Shown here piece after piece: positions 32,026-40,578 of a stretch of 64,000 nucleotides of DNA. Origin of the DNA: Streptomyces odontomachi (GTDB lineage: Bacteria; Actinomycetota; Actinomycetes; Streptomycetales; Streptomycetaceae); assembly GCF_024435355.1 (NCBI RefSeq), contig NZ_JAMJWG010000008.1:248001-312000 (forward strand), given 5' to 3'. The position numbers and the translations under genes are program-made. A model generated the notes under the pieces. It did not search any database. It saw only the letters and a list, made by a program, of their open reading frames with translations, and had not been told where the DNA came from. The stretch's first letter is position 1. Each line of letters opens with the position of its first letter.

Positions 32026-33780
32026 ATGGGCGAGGGCATACGGCCGAGCGACGACCCCGAGGGCATAGCGTCGAACGGCGACCGCGCACACCTACCGGCG
32101 GACACCGGCGAGAGCGCCATACCGGCGGACGCCGACGAGACCCACATACCGCCGGGCACCCACGAGACTCGCACACCGGTCGACACCGGCGAGACCCGCA
32201 CACCGGTCGACACCGGCGAGTTCCGCGCACCCGCGGGCGCCGGCAGGACCCGGACGGGCCACCGCCACTGGGACGACCGGGGCGCGGCCGCCACGGAGTA
32301 CGTGGGCGCCGTCATCGTCATGGTCGCCATCGTCAGCGCGCTGCTGGCCACCAACATCGGGCAGAGCATCGCCAACACCTTCCGCAGCAAGATCTGCCAG
32401 GTGCTCGGCCTGGGCAGCTGCGGCGGGGCCAACCCGCCGCAGGGCGCACCGGTCACCGACTCGGACTACGAGCCGCCGCTGTGCCAGGTGTCGTCCATCT
32501 CCGACAAGGCCGGCGACAAGATCAAGATCCTGTTCTTCGAGATGGGCAACGAGTTCGGCGTCCAGGAGCAGCACTTCAAGTCGAAGACCGACGTCAACGG
32601 GGACGGGAAGGTCGACGACAAGGACGAGCTGATCTACCTGACGTTCACGGACGCCGCGTCGGCGGGCGTGAAGAAGGACTTCAAGCCGGGGATGAAGCTC
32701 GGCGACATGGGCAACGGCGAGATCGAGATCGGCGCCGGCATCAAGGTCACCAACGGTGACACCTACGTCTTCACCAGCCCGGACGAGGCCAAGAAGTTCC
32801 GCGACGACATCGAGACCATCGAGTCCTACCAGCAGCGGCAGATGATGCCGGGCGGCGGCGAGGCCAGCATGGGCGACGCCTTCCTGAACCTCTTCCACAA
32901 GGGCCCGCTGCACGACTACGAGGAGGCCGAGAAGCGCGTCAAGGACGGCCTCGGCGACGACCGGCGGATCACCTACGGCAAGGTCGGCCTGGACCTGTCC
33001 GGCAGCCTCGGTCTGAAGCTCAACTCGCCGGACGACGAGGCGATGAGCTCCAAGCTCGGCGGCCATGTCACCTTCACGCCCGACGTGACCTGGACCAAGG
33101 ACGCCTACCGCCACACCAAGTCGTACACGTACTCCGCATCGTTGCAGTACGGCGCGGACGCCACCGTCGCCTTCGGACCCGAGGAGTACGGGGTCTCCAC
33201 GAACACCACGCGGACCGGCGCCATCACCGTCACCCGTGACGAGAAGACCGGCAAGCTGCTGGGGATCACGATGACGCAGACCATCGAGGGCGCGAGCGCG
33301 AAGGGCAAGGGCAAGGTCAGCGACGACAACGGCAAGGAGGGCAAGGACAAGCGCGGCGGCGGCGGTTCGGTCAGCAGCAACGACAGCGAGACCGGCATCA
33401 AGGTCGTCACCAACCAGATCTCCTTCGACCCGGGCACCGCGGGCGACGCGGACCGTGCCCTCGCCCAGCAGTGGCTGGACGGCTCCGGCAACAACACCGC
33501 CCCGTTCGAGTACCTCTTCGGCAACCACGCCCCGACCAGCAAGCCCGGCAGCGACGACCCGTTCGGGCAACTGCTGTTCGACAAGGGGAAGTCCAGCCTG
33601 ACCAACTACACCGGCGAGACCAACGCCGCCGAGTACGGCTTCGAGCTGAACCTGGGCCTGAGCCTCGGTTTCTCGGTCAGCACCGAGCACAAGGAGGAGA
33701 CGCTGAACGACGCGCAGTTCCTCGGCGCGCCCCATGACGGCCAGCGTTCCTACCTGCCCTACAGCTACTGTGCGAACTGA
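32026..33780 (+). CDS. Large Flp-pilin-like surface protein with long C-terminal domain
   Basis: 584 residues. About 1-85 is an acidic, repetitive leader (HETRTPVDTGETRTPVDTGE-type repeats). Residues 86-112 form a pilin processing site and helix, DRG|AAATEY (Glu5-Tyr6) then VGAVIVMVAIVSALLATNIGQ, closely matching the Flp pilin of this locus. About 115-584 is a large, mostly polar and probably beta-rich domain. An EF-hand-like loop DVNGDGKVDDKDEL sits at 189-202. There is no sortase motif or second membrane helix. ATG 32026 follows GGGGGAGG. If processed like a pilin it would enter the pilus as a minor or tip subunit. It is followed 16 bases later by a lipoprotein gene. Homology in the helix is seen directly; the adhesin role is inference. 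Confidence 0.8.
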   Translation: MGEGIRPSDDPEGIASNGDRAHLPADTGESAIPADADETHIPPGTHETRTPVDTGETRTPVDTGEFRAPAGAGRTRTGHRHWDDRGAAATEYVGAVIVMVAIVSALLATNIGQSIANTFRSKICQVLGLGSCGGANPPQGAPVTDSDYEPPLCQVSSISDKAGDKIKILFFEMGNEFGVQEQHFKSKTDVNGDGKVDDKDELIYLTFTDAASAGVKKDFKPGMKLGDMGNGEIEIGAGIKVTNGDTYVFTSPDEAKKFRDDIETIESYQQRQMMPGGGEASMGDAFLNLFHKGPLHDYEEAEKRVKDGLGDDRRITYGKVGLDLSGSLGLKLNSPDDEAMSSKLGGHVTFTPDVTWTKDAYRHTKSYTYSASLQYGADATVAFGPEEYGVSTNTTRTGAITVTRDEKTGKLLGITMTQTIEGASAKGKGKVSDDNGKEGKDKRGGGGSVSSNDSETGIKVVTNQISFDPGTAGDADRALAQQWLDGSGNNTAPFEYLFGNHAPTSKPGSDDPFGQLLFDKGKSSLTNYTGETNAAEYGFELNLGLSLGFSVSTEHKEETLNDAQFLGAPHDGQRSYLPYSYCAN

Positions 33781-33796
33781 CGACAGGAGCGAGTCC

Positions 33797-34432
33797 ATGA
33801 CCAGCACACTCCGCCGTATCGCACGCACCGCACGGCGCCCGGTGCGCCACGTCCCGGCCGTCGCCGTCGGCCTGTGCGCCGTCGCCGCGCTCACCCTCAC
33901 CGGGTGCGGCGACACCCACGCCGGCTCGTCCGACGGCGGCTCCGGCGCACAGGGCTCGGTCCCCGACGGGTGGGGCACGTTGACGACGAAGGGCGTCGAC
34001 GTGTCGTACCCGAAGGGGGCGGACGGGTACGCCGAGGAGAGCGCGGCCGAGCGCGGCAAGGCCGCGGCCGCCGCGGTCCGCACCGCGAACGGCGTGAAGA
34101 CGTCGACCCTCACCGTGCAGCTCGACTTCACCAAGGCCCGTTCGGCGGAGGACGCCGCCATCGGCGCCGAGGCCCAGGTCCAGCTGGGCTCCACGCTCCA
34201 GGGCACCAAGAAGATCGCCCTGCACGGCGCGTCCGACGCCCGCCGGGTCGACTTCGAGTTCACCTCGACCGGTGAGGAGCACACCCCGCCCAAGGGCACC
34301 CGGGTGCACGGCGTGATCCTGACCGGCCTCGACTCGACGAAGACGACGTTCGCCGTCCGTGTCGACGCCCAGCGGGGGAGCCTGTCGGACGCCGACCTGA
34401 AGAAGATCATCGATTCGATCGAGGTGCACTGA
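33797..34432 (+). CDS. Lipoprotein co-transcribed with the large pilin-like protein
   Basis: 211 residues. A signal segment (VPAVAVGLCAVAALTLTGCG) ends in a lipobox with the acylated Cys near residue 36. A Gly/Ser linker and an alpha/beta domain of about 150 residues follow (WGTLTTKGVDVSYPKGADGYAEE...). CAGGAG lies 7-12 bases before ATG 33797. The 16-base gap to the pilin-like gene makes co-expression very likely, so it could be its surface partner or folding factor. No named family recognised. Confidence 0.78.
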   Translation: MTSTLRRIARTARRPVRHVPAVAVGLCAVAALTLTGCGDTHAGSSDGGSGAQGSVPDGWGTLTTKGVDVSYPKGADGYAEESAAERGKAAAAAVRTANGVKTSTLTVQLDFTKARSAEDAAIGAEAQVQLGSTLQGTKKIALHGASDARRVDFEFTSTGEEHTPPKGTRVHGVILTGLDSTKTTFAVRVDAQRGSLSDADLKKIIDSIEVH

Positions 34433-34514
34433 CCATGGCGGCACGGGTGGCACGGGCAGCACAGGCGCCGGCGCAGGCGGTGGCCGCGACGGGCCTCGTC
34501 GAAGGCTCCCTGTG

Positions 34515-35075
34515 ATGGCGCGCCCGGCGAAGCGACACGACTGGTCCATGCCGGGGTCCGGTGGCGGCTACCGCCCCGGGCCCGGATTCCCCGGTTCGCC
34601 CGGGGCCCGTGGCGGACCCGGGGCCGGGCACGGGGCCGGCCCCGGGTCCGGTCCTGCCACGGCGGAGCGCGGTGCGACGTTCTTCTCCTTCGCCCGGGCC
34701 TGGGCCACCGGCATCGTCGTCCTGGTCGTCACCCAGTACCTCCAGGTGACCCTGATCTATGACAACGTGGCCGGCTCGCACGCGCCCGACTCGTGGGGTG
34801 GCACGCTGGCCCTGGTACACCTGCCGAACCTGGTCTGCATCGCCCTCGCCACCTGGGCCGCGGCCCGGATGCACCCCGAGCCGCACTGCGAGGACCCGGT
34901 GCGGCACGCGATCGCGGCCTGTGCGGTGCCGGTGGCGGCGCAGGTGCTGACGCTCGCCGTGGAACGGCACCGTCCGGGCTTCGACGCGTTGTCCGTGTGC
35001 ATGTCCACCGGAGTTCTGATCACGGGGTGCGTGGTCGGGTGGGCAGCGGAGCGCTGGCTACGGCCGGCTGACTAG
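34515..35075 (+). CDS. Small multi-pass membrane protein
   Basis: 186 residues. A Pro/Gly-rich N-terminal 50 residues precede about four hydrophobic segments (ATGIVVLVVTQYLQVTLIY near 63, LALVHLPNLVCIALATWAA near 95, an Ala-rich one near 130, and a C-terminal one near 165). It has no recognised family. A GTG at 34512 directly precedes the ATG. It is 82 bases after the lipoprotein and may be the third gene of that operon. No prepilin peptidase motifs (paired Asp in GxHxxD/FxxGxxD context) are visible, so I do not assign that role. Confidence 0.65.
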   Translation: MARPAKRHDWSMPGSGGGYRPGPGFPGSPGARGGPGAGHGAGPGSGPATAERGATFFSFARAWATGIVVLVVTQYLQVTLIYDNVAGSHAPDSWGGTLALVHLPNLVCIALATWAAARMHPEPHCEDPVRHAIAACAVPVAAQVLTLAVERHRPGFDALSVCMSTGVLITGCVVGWAAERWLRPAD

Positions 35076-35100
35076 CACCGCCCTGACGCGCCCTGACGGA

Positions 35101-35144
35101 ACGTCCGCAGGACGTCCGCATGACGTCCGCAGGAAGCCCGCAAG
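35101..35144. repeat. 11-bp tandem repeat upstream of chitinase
   Basis: ACGTCCGCAGG units at 35101, 35112 and 35123, with a degenerate fourth at 35134. The period equals about one DNA helical turn, so the repeats present one face of the helix about 60-105 bases before the dre site. Confidence 0.65.
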
Positions 35145-35205
35145 ACGCGGCCGCAGGACCGCGGCCCGGGACTGCGCCAGCAGCGCCAAAGGTCTTGACA
35201 ACACT

Positions 35206-35221
35206 ATTGGTCTGAACCATT
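35206..35221. promoter_or_regulatory. DasR-responsive element (dre) in the chitinase promoter
   Basis: ATTGGTCTGAACCATT closely matches the dre consensus (ACTGGTCTAGACCAGT) bound by DasR, the GntR-family repressor of N-acetylglucosamine and chitin use. A second partial copy, GGTCTTGAC, lies at 35191-35199, giving the paired direct repeats known from Streptomyces chitinase promoters. A TTGACA-like -35 overlaps it at 35195-35200. Confidence 0.85.
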
Positions 35222-35356
35222 TTTATACGCCAACGGTGGCCACCGCTGAACCACGTACGGACACGTACGCACACGTACAGACACCTACAGACACGTACGG
35301 AACTGACGGGCATGCACGTCGCCCGACCGCCTGACTTCCCCCCACGGAGGCGCGCA

Positions 35357-36433
35357 GTGAACCGCGTACCGGCCCCCACCGGCCTGATCCCCCCACCCCC
35401 AGCCAGCAGGCAGCGCAAGACCTGGACGGCAGCGCTCTCCGCGGTCGTGGCCGTGGCCGCGCTCGTCCTCACCGGGCTCGCCACCGACCGCGCCGACGCC
35501 ACCGAACCGGCCGGTGCGACGGCCGCCCACACGGAAGCGACCGCGGCCGTGCCGAAGCACGCGGTCACCGGCTACTGGCAGAACTTCAACAACGGCGCGA
35601 CCGTCCAGAAGCTCTCCGACGTGCCGGACGCGTACGACATCATCGCCGTCGCCTTCGCTGACGCCACCGGCACCCCCGGCGCCGTCTCCTTCACACTCGA
35701 CTCCGCCGGGCTCGGCGGCTACACGGACGACCAGTTCAAGGCCGACATCGCCGCGAAGCACGCGGCCGGCAAGAAGGTCGTCATCTCCATCGGCGGGCAG
35801 AACGGCACGGTGTCCGTGAGCGACAGCGCCTCAGCGAGCGCCTTCGCCGACTCCGTCTACTCCCTGATGCAGACCTACGGCTTCGACGGCGTCGACATCG
35901 ACCTGGAGAACGGCCTCAACTCCACCTACATGTCCCAGGCGCTGAAGTCGCTGGCGCAGAAGGCCGGCAGCGGCATCGTCATCACCATGGCACCGCAGAC
36001 CATCGACATGCAGTCGCCCGGCAACGAGTACTTCAAGACGGCGCTGGCCATCAAGGACATCCTCACCGTCGTCAACATGCAGTACTACAACAGCGGCTCG
36101 ATGCTCGGGTGCGACGGCCAGGTCTACAGCCAGGGCTCGGTCGACTTCCTGACCGCGCTCGCCTGCATCCAGTTGGAGAACGGCCTCGCGCCCTCCCAGG
36201 TCGGCCTCGGCGTCCCCGCCTCCAGCCAGGCGGCGGGCAGCGGCTACGTCGACCCGAGCGTGGTCGCGGGCGCCCTGGACTGCCTCACCAAGGGCACCGG
36301 CTGCGGTTCCTTCAAGCCGGACCAGACGTACCCGGACCTGCGCGGTGCCATGACCTGGTCCACCAACTGGGACGCCGCCGCTGGCAATGCATGGTCCAAC
36401 GCGGTGGGCGGGCACGTCCACGGCCTGCCGTAG
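35357..36433 (+). CDS. Secreted GH18 chitinase
   Basis: A 358-residue exported chitinase. The signal peptide (RQRKTWTAALSAVVAVAALVLTGLA) is followed by a short Ala/Thr linker and a GH18 catalytic barrel from about 68 to the end. The catalytic motif is YGFDGVDIDLEN, with the Asp-x-Asp-x-Glu triad intact. Other family segments are KVVISIGGQNG, MAPQTIDMQ and MQYYNSG. There is no separate chitin-binding domain. The GTG at 35357 has CGGAGG 7-12 bases upstream. Transcription should be released from DasR when glucosamine phosphates accumulate. It is monocistronic, ending at a strong hairpin. Confidence 0.94.
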   Translation: MNRVPAPTGLIPPPPASRQRKTWTAALSAVVAVAALVLTGLATDRADATEPAGATAAHTEATAAVPKHAVTGYWQNFNNGATVQKLSDVPDAYDIIAVAFADATGTPGAVSFTLDSAGLGGYTDDQFKADIAAKHAAGKKVVISIGGQNGTVSVSDSASASAFADSVYSLMQTYGFDGVDIDLENGLNSTYMSQALKSLAQKAGSGIVITMAPQTIDMQSPGNEYFKTALAIKDILTVVNMQYYNSGSMLGCDGQVYSQGSVDFLTALACIQLENGLAPSQVGLGVPASSQAAGSGYVDPSVVAGALDCLTKGTGCGSFKPDQTYPDLRGAMTWSTNWDAAAGNAWSNAVGGHVHGLP

Positions 36434-36476
36434 CCGTCCCGTACTCCCGCACGGACAACTCCCGGACCCCCATGGT

Positions 36477-36510
36477 CCGCAGCGCCGCCGGTTCGCCGGC
36501 GGCGCTGCGG
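36477..36510. terminator. Very strong bidirectional terminator
   Basis: A perfect 15-base stem pairs 36477-36491 with 36496-36510 around a TTCG tetraloop. It lies between the convergent chitinase and Nramp-type transporter genes. Confidence 0.9.
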
Positions 36511-36530
36511 GCGTCCGGACCCGGCCGTCG

Positions 36531-37898
36531 TCACCAGGGCAGGTCGCGTACCTGCTGCACGCACAGCACGACGAACAGCAGGCCGCCGAGGGCGAGCATG
36601 CCGTTGCTGAGCATGCCGTTGCGCCACTCCCGCGGGGTGCGCGAGGAGTTGAGCAACCAGATGAGGGTCAACGCCAGGAACGGCATGAAGAACGCGCCCA
36701 GCACCCCGTAGACGATGACCAGGCCGAACGGCTGGTTCAGCCAGAGCAACGCGATCGGCGGGAAGGTCAGCCAGAGCAGGTAGGCGCGGAACGCCCAGGA
36801 ACGCTCCTGCCGACCCTCGGCCACCTGGGCCACGGCTCCCCCGTCGGCGTCCGCGTTCGCCTGCCGGGCCGCGCGATCTGCCTTCAACCGTGCCACGAAG
36901 TCGGCGAAGAGCAGGCTCACCCCGTGCCAGACCCCGATCAGGGAGGTGAAGGAGGTGGCGAAGAAGCCGATCAGGAAGAGCCTCGCGGTGAACGTGCCGA
37001 ACCGGTCGTCCAGGATGCTGCTGAGGTCGACCAGGCCCTTGTCGCCGGTGGTGAGCGCGATGTTCGAGGAGTGCAGCAGCTCGGCACCGACGATCAGCAT
37101 GGCGACCACGAAGATGCCGGTCGTGATGTACGCGACCCGGTTGTCGAGCCGCATCACCTTCATCCAGCCGGAGTCGGTCCAGCCCTTGGCGTTCACCCAG
37201 TAGCCGTAGGCCGCCATGGTGATGGTGCCGCCGACGCCACCGATCAGGCCCAGCGTGTAGAGCAGCGAGCCGTCCGGAAGCACGGGCAGCAGGCCGGCGA
37301 AGGCGGCCCCCGCGTCCGGCACGACCCGGGCGGCCACGTACACGACGACCACGAACATCACGCCGACCAGCACCGTCATGACCTTCTCGAAGACGGCGTA
37401 CTGGTTGAACCACACGAACACCAGACCGACCAGGCCGGTGATGACCGCCCAGGTCTTCAGCCCGGGCCCGTCCGGCCAGAGCGCGACGATGGGCAACGCG
37501 GAGGACGACATCGCGGTCGCACCGTAGACGAAGCCCCAGATGACGACGTAGATCGCGAAGTAGACGGTGGTCCAGGGGCCGAGGCTGCGCCAGCCCTCGA
37601 AGATGGTGCGGCCGGTGGCGAGGTGCCAGCGACCGGTGGCCTCGGCGAGCGAGATCTTGACGAGGCAGCCGATCACCGCCGCCCACATCAGGGTGTAGCC
37701 GAACTTGCTGCCTGCGATCAGAGTCGCCACGAGATCGCCCGCGCCCACGCCGGTCGCCGCGACGACGATGCCCGGCCCGACGTACTTCCAGCGGGCCTTG
37801 CGGGGGCCCGGTGGGCCGGGGGCCTGTGGCGCGGTGCCCGATCCCCTGTCTGTTCCTGGTCCTGTGCCTGTTCCTGTGTTATCCGCGGTATCCGCCAT
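36531..37898 (-). CDS. Nramp-fold transporter with non-canonical metal site
   Basis: A 455-residue membrane protein with about eleven helices and clear Nramp architecture (GPGIVVAATG at helix 1, SKFGYTLMW, HLATGRT). The helix-1 DPGN metal motif of true Nramp proteins is replaced by GAGD, and the helix-6 MPH motif by MAAYG. The usual Asp, Asn, Met ligands are therefore missing and Mn/Fe transport cannot be assumed. Residues 1-35 are a Gly/Thr/Pro tail. ATG 37898 has no close ribosome site; a GGAGGAG further upstream would better serve a TTG at about 37910, so the start is uncertain by a few codons. No neighbour indicates the substrate. Confidence 0.85.
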   Translation of the reverse strand: MADTADNTGTGTGPGTDRGSGTAPQAPGPPGPRKARWKYVGPGIVVAATGVGAGDLVATLIAGSKFGYTLMWAAVIGCLVKISLAEATGRWHLATGRTIFEGWRSLGPWTTVYFAIYVVIWGFVYGATAMSSSALPIVALWPDGPGLKTWAVITGLVGLVFVWFNQYAVFEKVMTVLVGVMFVVVVYVAARVVPDAGAAFAGLLPVLPDGSLLYTLGLIGGVGGTITMAAYGYWVNAKGWTDSGWMKVMRLDNRVAYITTGIFVVAMLIVGAELLHSSNIALTTGDKGLVDLSSILDDRFGTFTARLFLIGFFATSFTSLIGVWHGVSLLFADFVARLKADRAARQANADADGGAVAQVAEGRQERSWAFRAYLLWLTFPPIALLWLNQPFGLVIVYGVLGAFFMPFLALTLIWLLNSSRTPREWRNGMLSNGMLALGGLLFVVLCVQQVRDLPW

Positions 37899-38144
37899 GC
37901 GGATCAAGAAAGCGTAAGGAACTCCTCCGCACAAGGGGGTGGACATGCGTCAGTGGCCCCGGGCGGCAGGGTGTCTCGCTGAAGTGGCGACGACCTGCCG
38001 GTGCGTCGGGGCTTGGCGCTCTCCCACTGCACGGTGGGCTCCCCCCGTCCGCAAGGACGCGGGAAGTCCTCCAGCGGTGGCCCCGCTCGCAGCCCCGCGT
38101 CCCCCGGAGGGGATACGGCGCTCGGGGCCCCTGGGCGGGCGGCG

Positions 38145-39158
38145 TCAGTCCTTGGTGGTGGACTTGGCCTTCGCGGGCTCCTTCTTGGCGGCGGTCTTCG
38201 CCGTCGCACTCTTCTTGGCCGTGGCCTTCCGGGGCGAGGCCTTCTTGGCGGCGGGCTTCTCCTTGGCCGGCTCGTCCTTGACGGTGTCGTCCTTGGCGGA
38301 CTTCTCGTCCGAGGACTCGTCGTCAGCGGACTTGGCGTCGGAGGGCTTCGTGTCGGAGGGCTTCGTGTCGGAGGACGACTCGGACTTGGCCTCGGCCTCG
38401 TCCTCGTCCTTAGCCTCGGTCTCAGCTCCGGCCTCGACGTCTGCCTCGGCTTCGGCTTCGGCCTCGGTGGTCTCCGCCGCCGACTCCGCCGACTCCGCCG
38501 ACTCCGCCGACGTCTCGGAGTCCTCGGCGGAGTCCTTGACGGGCTCCTCCTCGGCCTCCTCCTCGTCCGGGAAGTAGACGTCCAGGATCTCGTCGAGCAG
38601 GGTCGTCCACTTCTTGAGAGTGGCCTTGCTCGGAGCCTGTACCTCGTTCGGGTACCAGCGGCGGTCCGGGGTGTGGACCGTCACGGTGAGCCGGCGCCCG
38701 AAACGGGACGTCTCGTGCTCCATCGCGGCGACCTCGTCCCACCGCCACTCGGCCTTCTGGTCGTCCAGCGCGAACTGGACGCCCGCCGCGTCGATGGTGA
38801 TCGAACCGCGGTGGTCAAGGGCCTCGAAGACGGGCTTGTCGGGATCGGCCTCGGAGTCGGCTTTGGCGTCGGCGTCGGCGGAGTCCTCGGATTCCGCGGT
38901 GGCGCCCTTGTCCTCGTCGGCATCGGCGTCGGCGGCGTGCTCGGCGTCGGTGTCGTCGGCCGCGCCCTCGGCGCTGGTGTCATTGACGTCCGCGGCCGTG
39001 GCCGCGTCGTCCCGCTCGACCTGGGAAGCACTCCCACCGGTGTCTTCCGCTGAGTCCTTCGACTCGTCAGGGCCGGAAGGCATGAGGCCGGTGATGAACG
39101 CAGGATCAGTCGAGGCGACCTGCACTGGCTGGATCTTCAGATCTTTGCGCTGCTCCAC
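38145..39158 (-). CDS. Acidic conserved protein with Lys/Ala-rich C-terminus
   Basis: 337 residues. It starts VEQRKDLKIQPVQVASTDPAF. A folded central domain (about 120-200: ALDHRGSITIDAAGVQFAL, WRWDEVAAMEHE, RFGRRLTVTVHTPDRRWYPNEVQAPS) resembles a PH-like fold conserved in Streptomyces. It is surrounded by very acidic Glu/Asp/Ala/Ser repeats, and the last 45 residues are a Lys/Ala-rich histone-H1-like tail. GTG 39158 is preferred because homologues start there to my recollection. A CATACT box about 12 bases upstream would fit a leaderless transcript. An ATG at 39215 is in frame. Function unknown; the tail suggests nucleic-acid contact. Confidence 0.7.
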   Translation of the reverse strand: MEQRKDLKIQPVQVASTDPAFITGLMPSGPDESKDSAEDTGGSASQVERDDAATAADVNDTSAEGAADDTDAEHAADADADEDKGATAESEDSADADAKADSEADPDKPVFEALDHRGSITIDAAGVQFALDDQKAEWRWDEVAAMEHETSRFGRRLTVTVHTPDRRWYPNEVQAPSKATLKKWTTLLDEILDVYFPDEEEAEEEPVKDSAEDSETSAESAESAESAAETTEAEAEAEADVEAGAETEAKDEDEAEAKSESSSDTKPSDTKPSDAKSADDESSDEKSAKDDTVKDEPAKEKPAAKKASPRKATAKKSATAKTAAKKEPAKAKSTTKD

Positions 39159-39281
39159 GGCGGGCAGTATGGACGACGAACCTGTGTTCGCGACAGCCGG
39201 GCAGGCCAGGCGCACGGCGCGGCCGTGGAACGGATGCCGGACACCCGGGCCACGGCCGCGTCACGGGCCTCGTGCGGTCGG

Positions 39282-39692
39282 TCAGCCGAGCACCGCGAGC
39301 GCGTCGATCTCGACGAGCAGGCCCGCGGGAAGGCCGACGTAGACGGTCGTACGGGCACCCGGAGGCGCCTTGAGGTCCTGGCCGTCCAGGTACTCGTTGT
39401 AGATCTGGTTGAACTCGGCGAAGTGGTCGACGTCCGTCAGGTAGACGCGCACCATCATCACGTCGTCCCAGCCGGCGCCGCCCTCTTCGAGGATCGCCTT
39501 GACGTTGGCGAGGGTCTGGAGGGTCTGCTCGCGCAGGGTGGGCCCGGCCGGCGTCGGGGGCTGGCCCGCCACGGCGGGCAGGAAGCCGACCTGGCCGGCC
39601 ACCTGGAGGATGTTCCCCTTCTTGACGCCGTGCGAGAACTTCGCGGGCGGGGCGGTGTGGGTCGCGGGGGTGAGCGCGGTCTTCTCGGTCAT
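39282..39692 (-). CDS. RidA/YjgF-family imine deaminase
   Basis: A 136-residue RidA-family protein, which hydrolyses reactive enamine/imine intermediates released by PLP enzymes. The family C-terminal motif is present (PPGARTTVYVGLPAGLLVEIDALAVL), including the carboxylate-binding Arg. It lies 61 bases downstream of the IclR regulator and in the same orientation. The divergent PLP-dependent D-amino-acid deaminase at 42297 would generate exactly such intermediates, so the pairing is functional. Confidence 0.93.
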   Translation of the reverse strand: MTEKTALTPATHTAPPAKFSHGVKKGNILQVAGQVGFLPAVAGQPPTPAGPTLREQTLQTLANVKAILEEGGAGWDDVMMVRVYLTDVDHFAEFNQIYNEYLDGQDLKAPPGARTTVYVGLPAGLLVEIDALAVLG

Positions 39693-39753
39693 GAGCTGTC
39701 CTTGGTGGGGTTCGGTTCTCGGTGAAGGGTTCCGGAGAAAGCCTTCGGGGCCT

Positions 39754-40578
39754 CTAGTGGGGGTCGTGCGCGGGTTTCCTCGTACCCCCTGTCGATGTCG
39801 ATGGGCCGCCTCGTCGGGGCGAGGCCGGGTCGGGACCCGGGTGCCCCGAGTACTCCCGGCTGATCGCCTCCGCGGTGCGGCGCACCAGCGGCAGCAGGGT
39901 GAGGAGTTCCTCGGCGGTCACGATGACGTTCGGCGCGGAGACCGACATGGCGGCGACGGCGCGGCCGGCCACGCCGGTGATGGGCGCGGCGATGCAGTTG
40001 ATGGACTCCTCGTGGCCGCCGAGGTCGGTGGCCCAGCCCTGCTCGCGCACGGTCGCCAGCTCCTTCAGGAAGGCGTCGGGACCGGCTATCGAGCGGGGCG
40101 TGTACTGGGGGTAGTCGAGCCGCTGGGCGAGGGCCCGCCGCTCCGACTCGGGCAGGTCGGCCAGCAGCAGCTTCGCCACGGCGGCGACGGTGAGGGCGAC
40201 GGGCTTGCCGATCCGCGAGTACATGCGGACCGGGTACCGGCTCTCCACCTTGTCGATGTACAGCACCTCGTCCTCCTCGTGGACGGCGAGGTGCACGGTG
40301 TGGCCGCAACTCTCGTTGAGCGCGACGAGGTGGGGGTGGGCGATCTCCCGGATGTCCAGGCTCTCCACGGCCTGCTGGGCCAGCGCGAAGAGTCGGGCGC
40401 CGAGGCGGTAGCGCTGGTCGGACTGGCGGTACACCAGCCCGTGTTCGTGCAGGGTGCGCAGCAGGCGCAGCGCCGTCGACTTGTGCACGCCGAGGCGCTC
40501 GGCGACCCTGCCGAGGTCGGCGGGCCCCTCGGCGAGCAGCGGCAGGATGCTCAACGCACGGTCCACGGTCTGGCTCAT
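39754..40578 (-). CDS. IclR-family transcriptional regulator
   Basis: 274 residues. An N-terminal winged helix-turn-helix (about 5-60, DLGRVAERLGVHKSTALRLLRTLHEHG) precedes an IclR effector-binding domain (about 75-245, including INCIAAPITGVAGRAVAAMSVSAP). ATG 40578 overlaps the stop of the sugar kinase gene by four bases (ATGA). A divergent operator-like pair of palindromes at 42257-42282 fits IclR-type sites. The effector is likely the sugar acid or D-amino acid handled by the cluster. Confidence 0.92.
   Translation of the reverse strand: MSQTVDRALSILPLLAEGPADLGRVAERLGVHKSTALRLLRTLHEHGLVYRQSDQRYRLGARLFALAQQAVESLDIREIAHPHLVALNESCGHTVHLAVHEEDEVLYIDKVESRYPVRMYSRIGKPVALTVAAVAKLLLADLPESERRALAQRLDYPQYTPRSIAGPDAFLKELATVREQGWATDLGGHEESINCIAAPITGVAGRAVAAMSVSAPNVIVTAEELLTLLPLVRRTAEAISREYSGHPGPDPASPRRGGPSTSTGGTRKPAHDPH

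Noticed and set aside
34515..35075. Possible prepilin peptidase for the Tad locus
   Set aside because: The protein is membrane-embedded but lacks the paired catalytic Asp motifs of A24 peptidases, so I left it unassigned.
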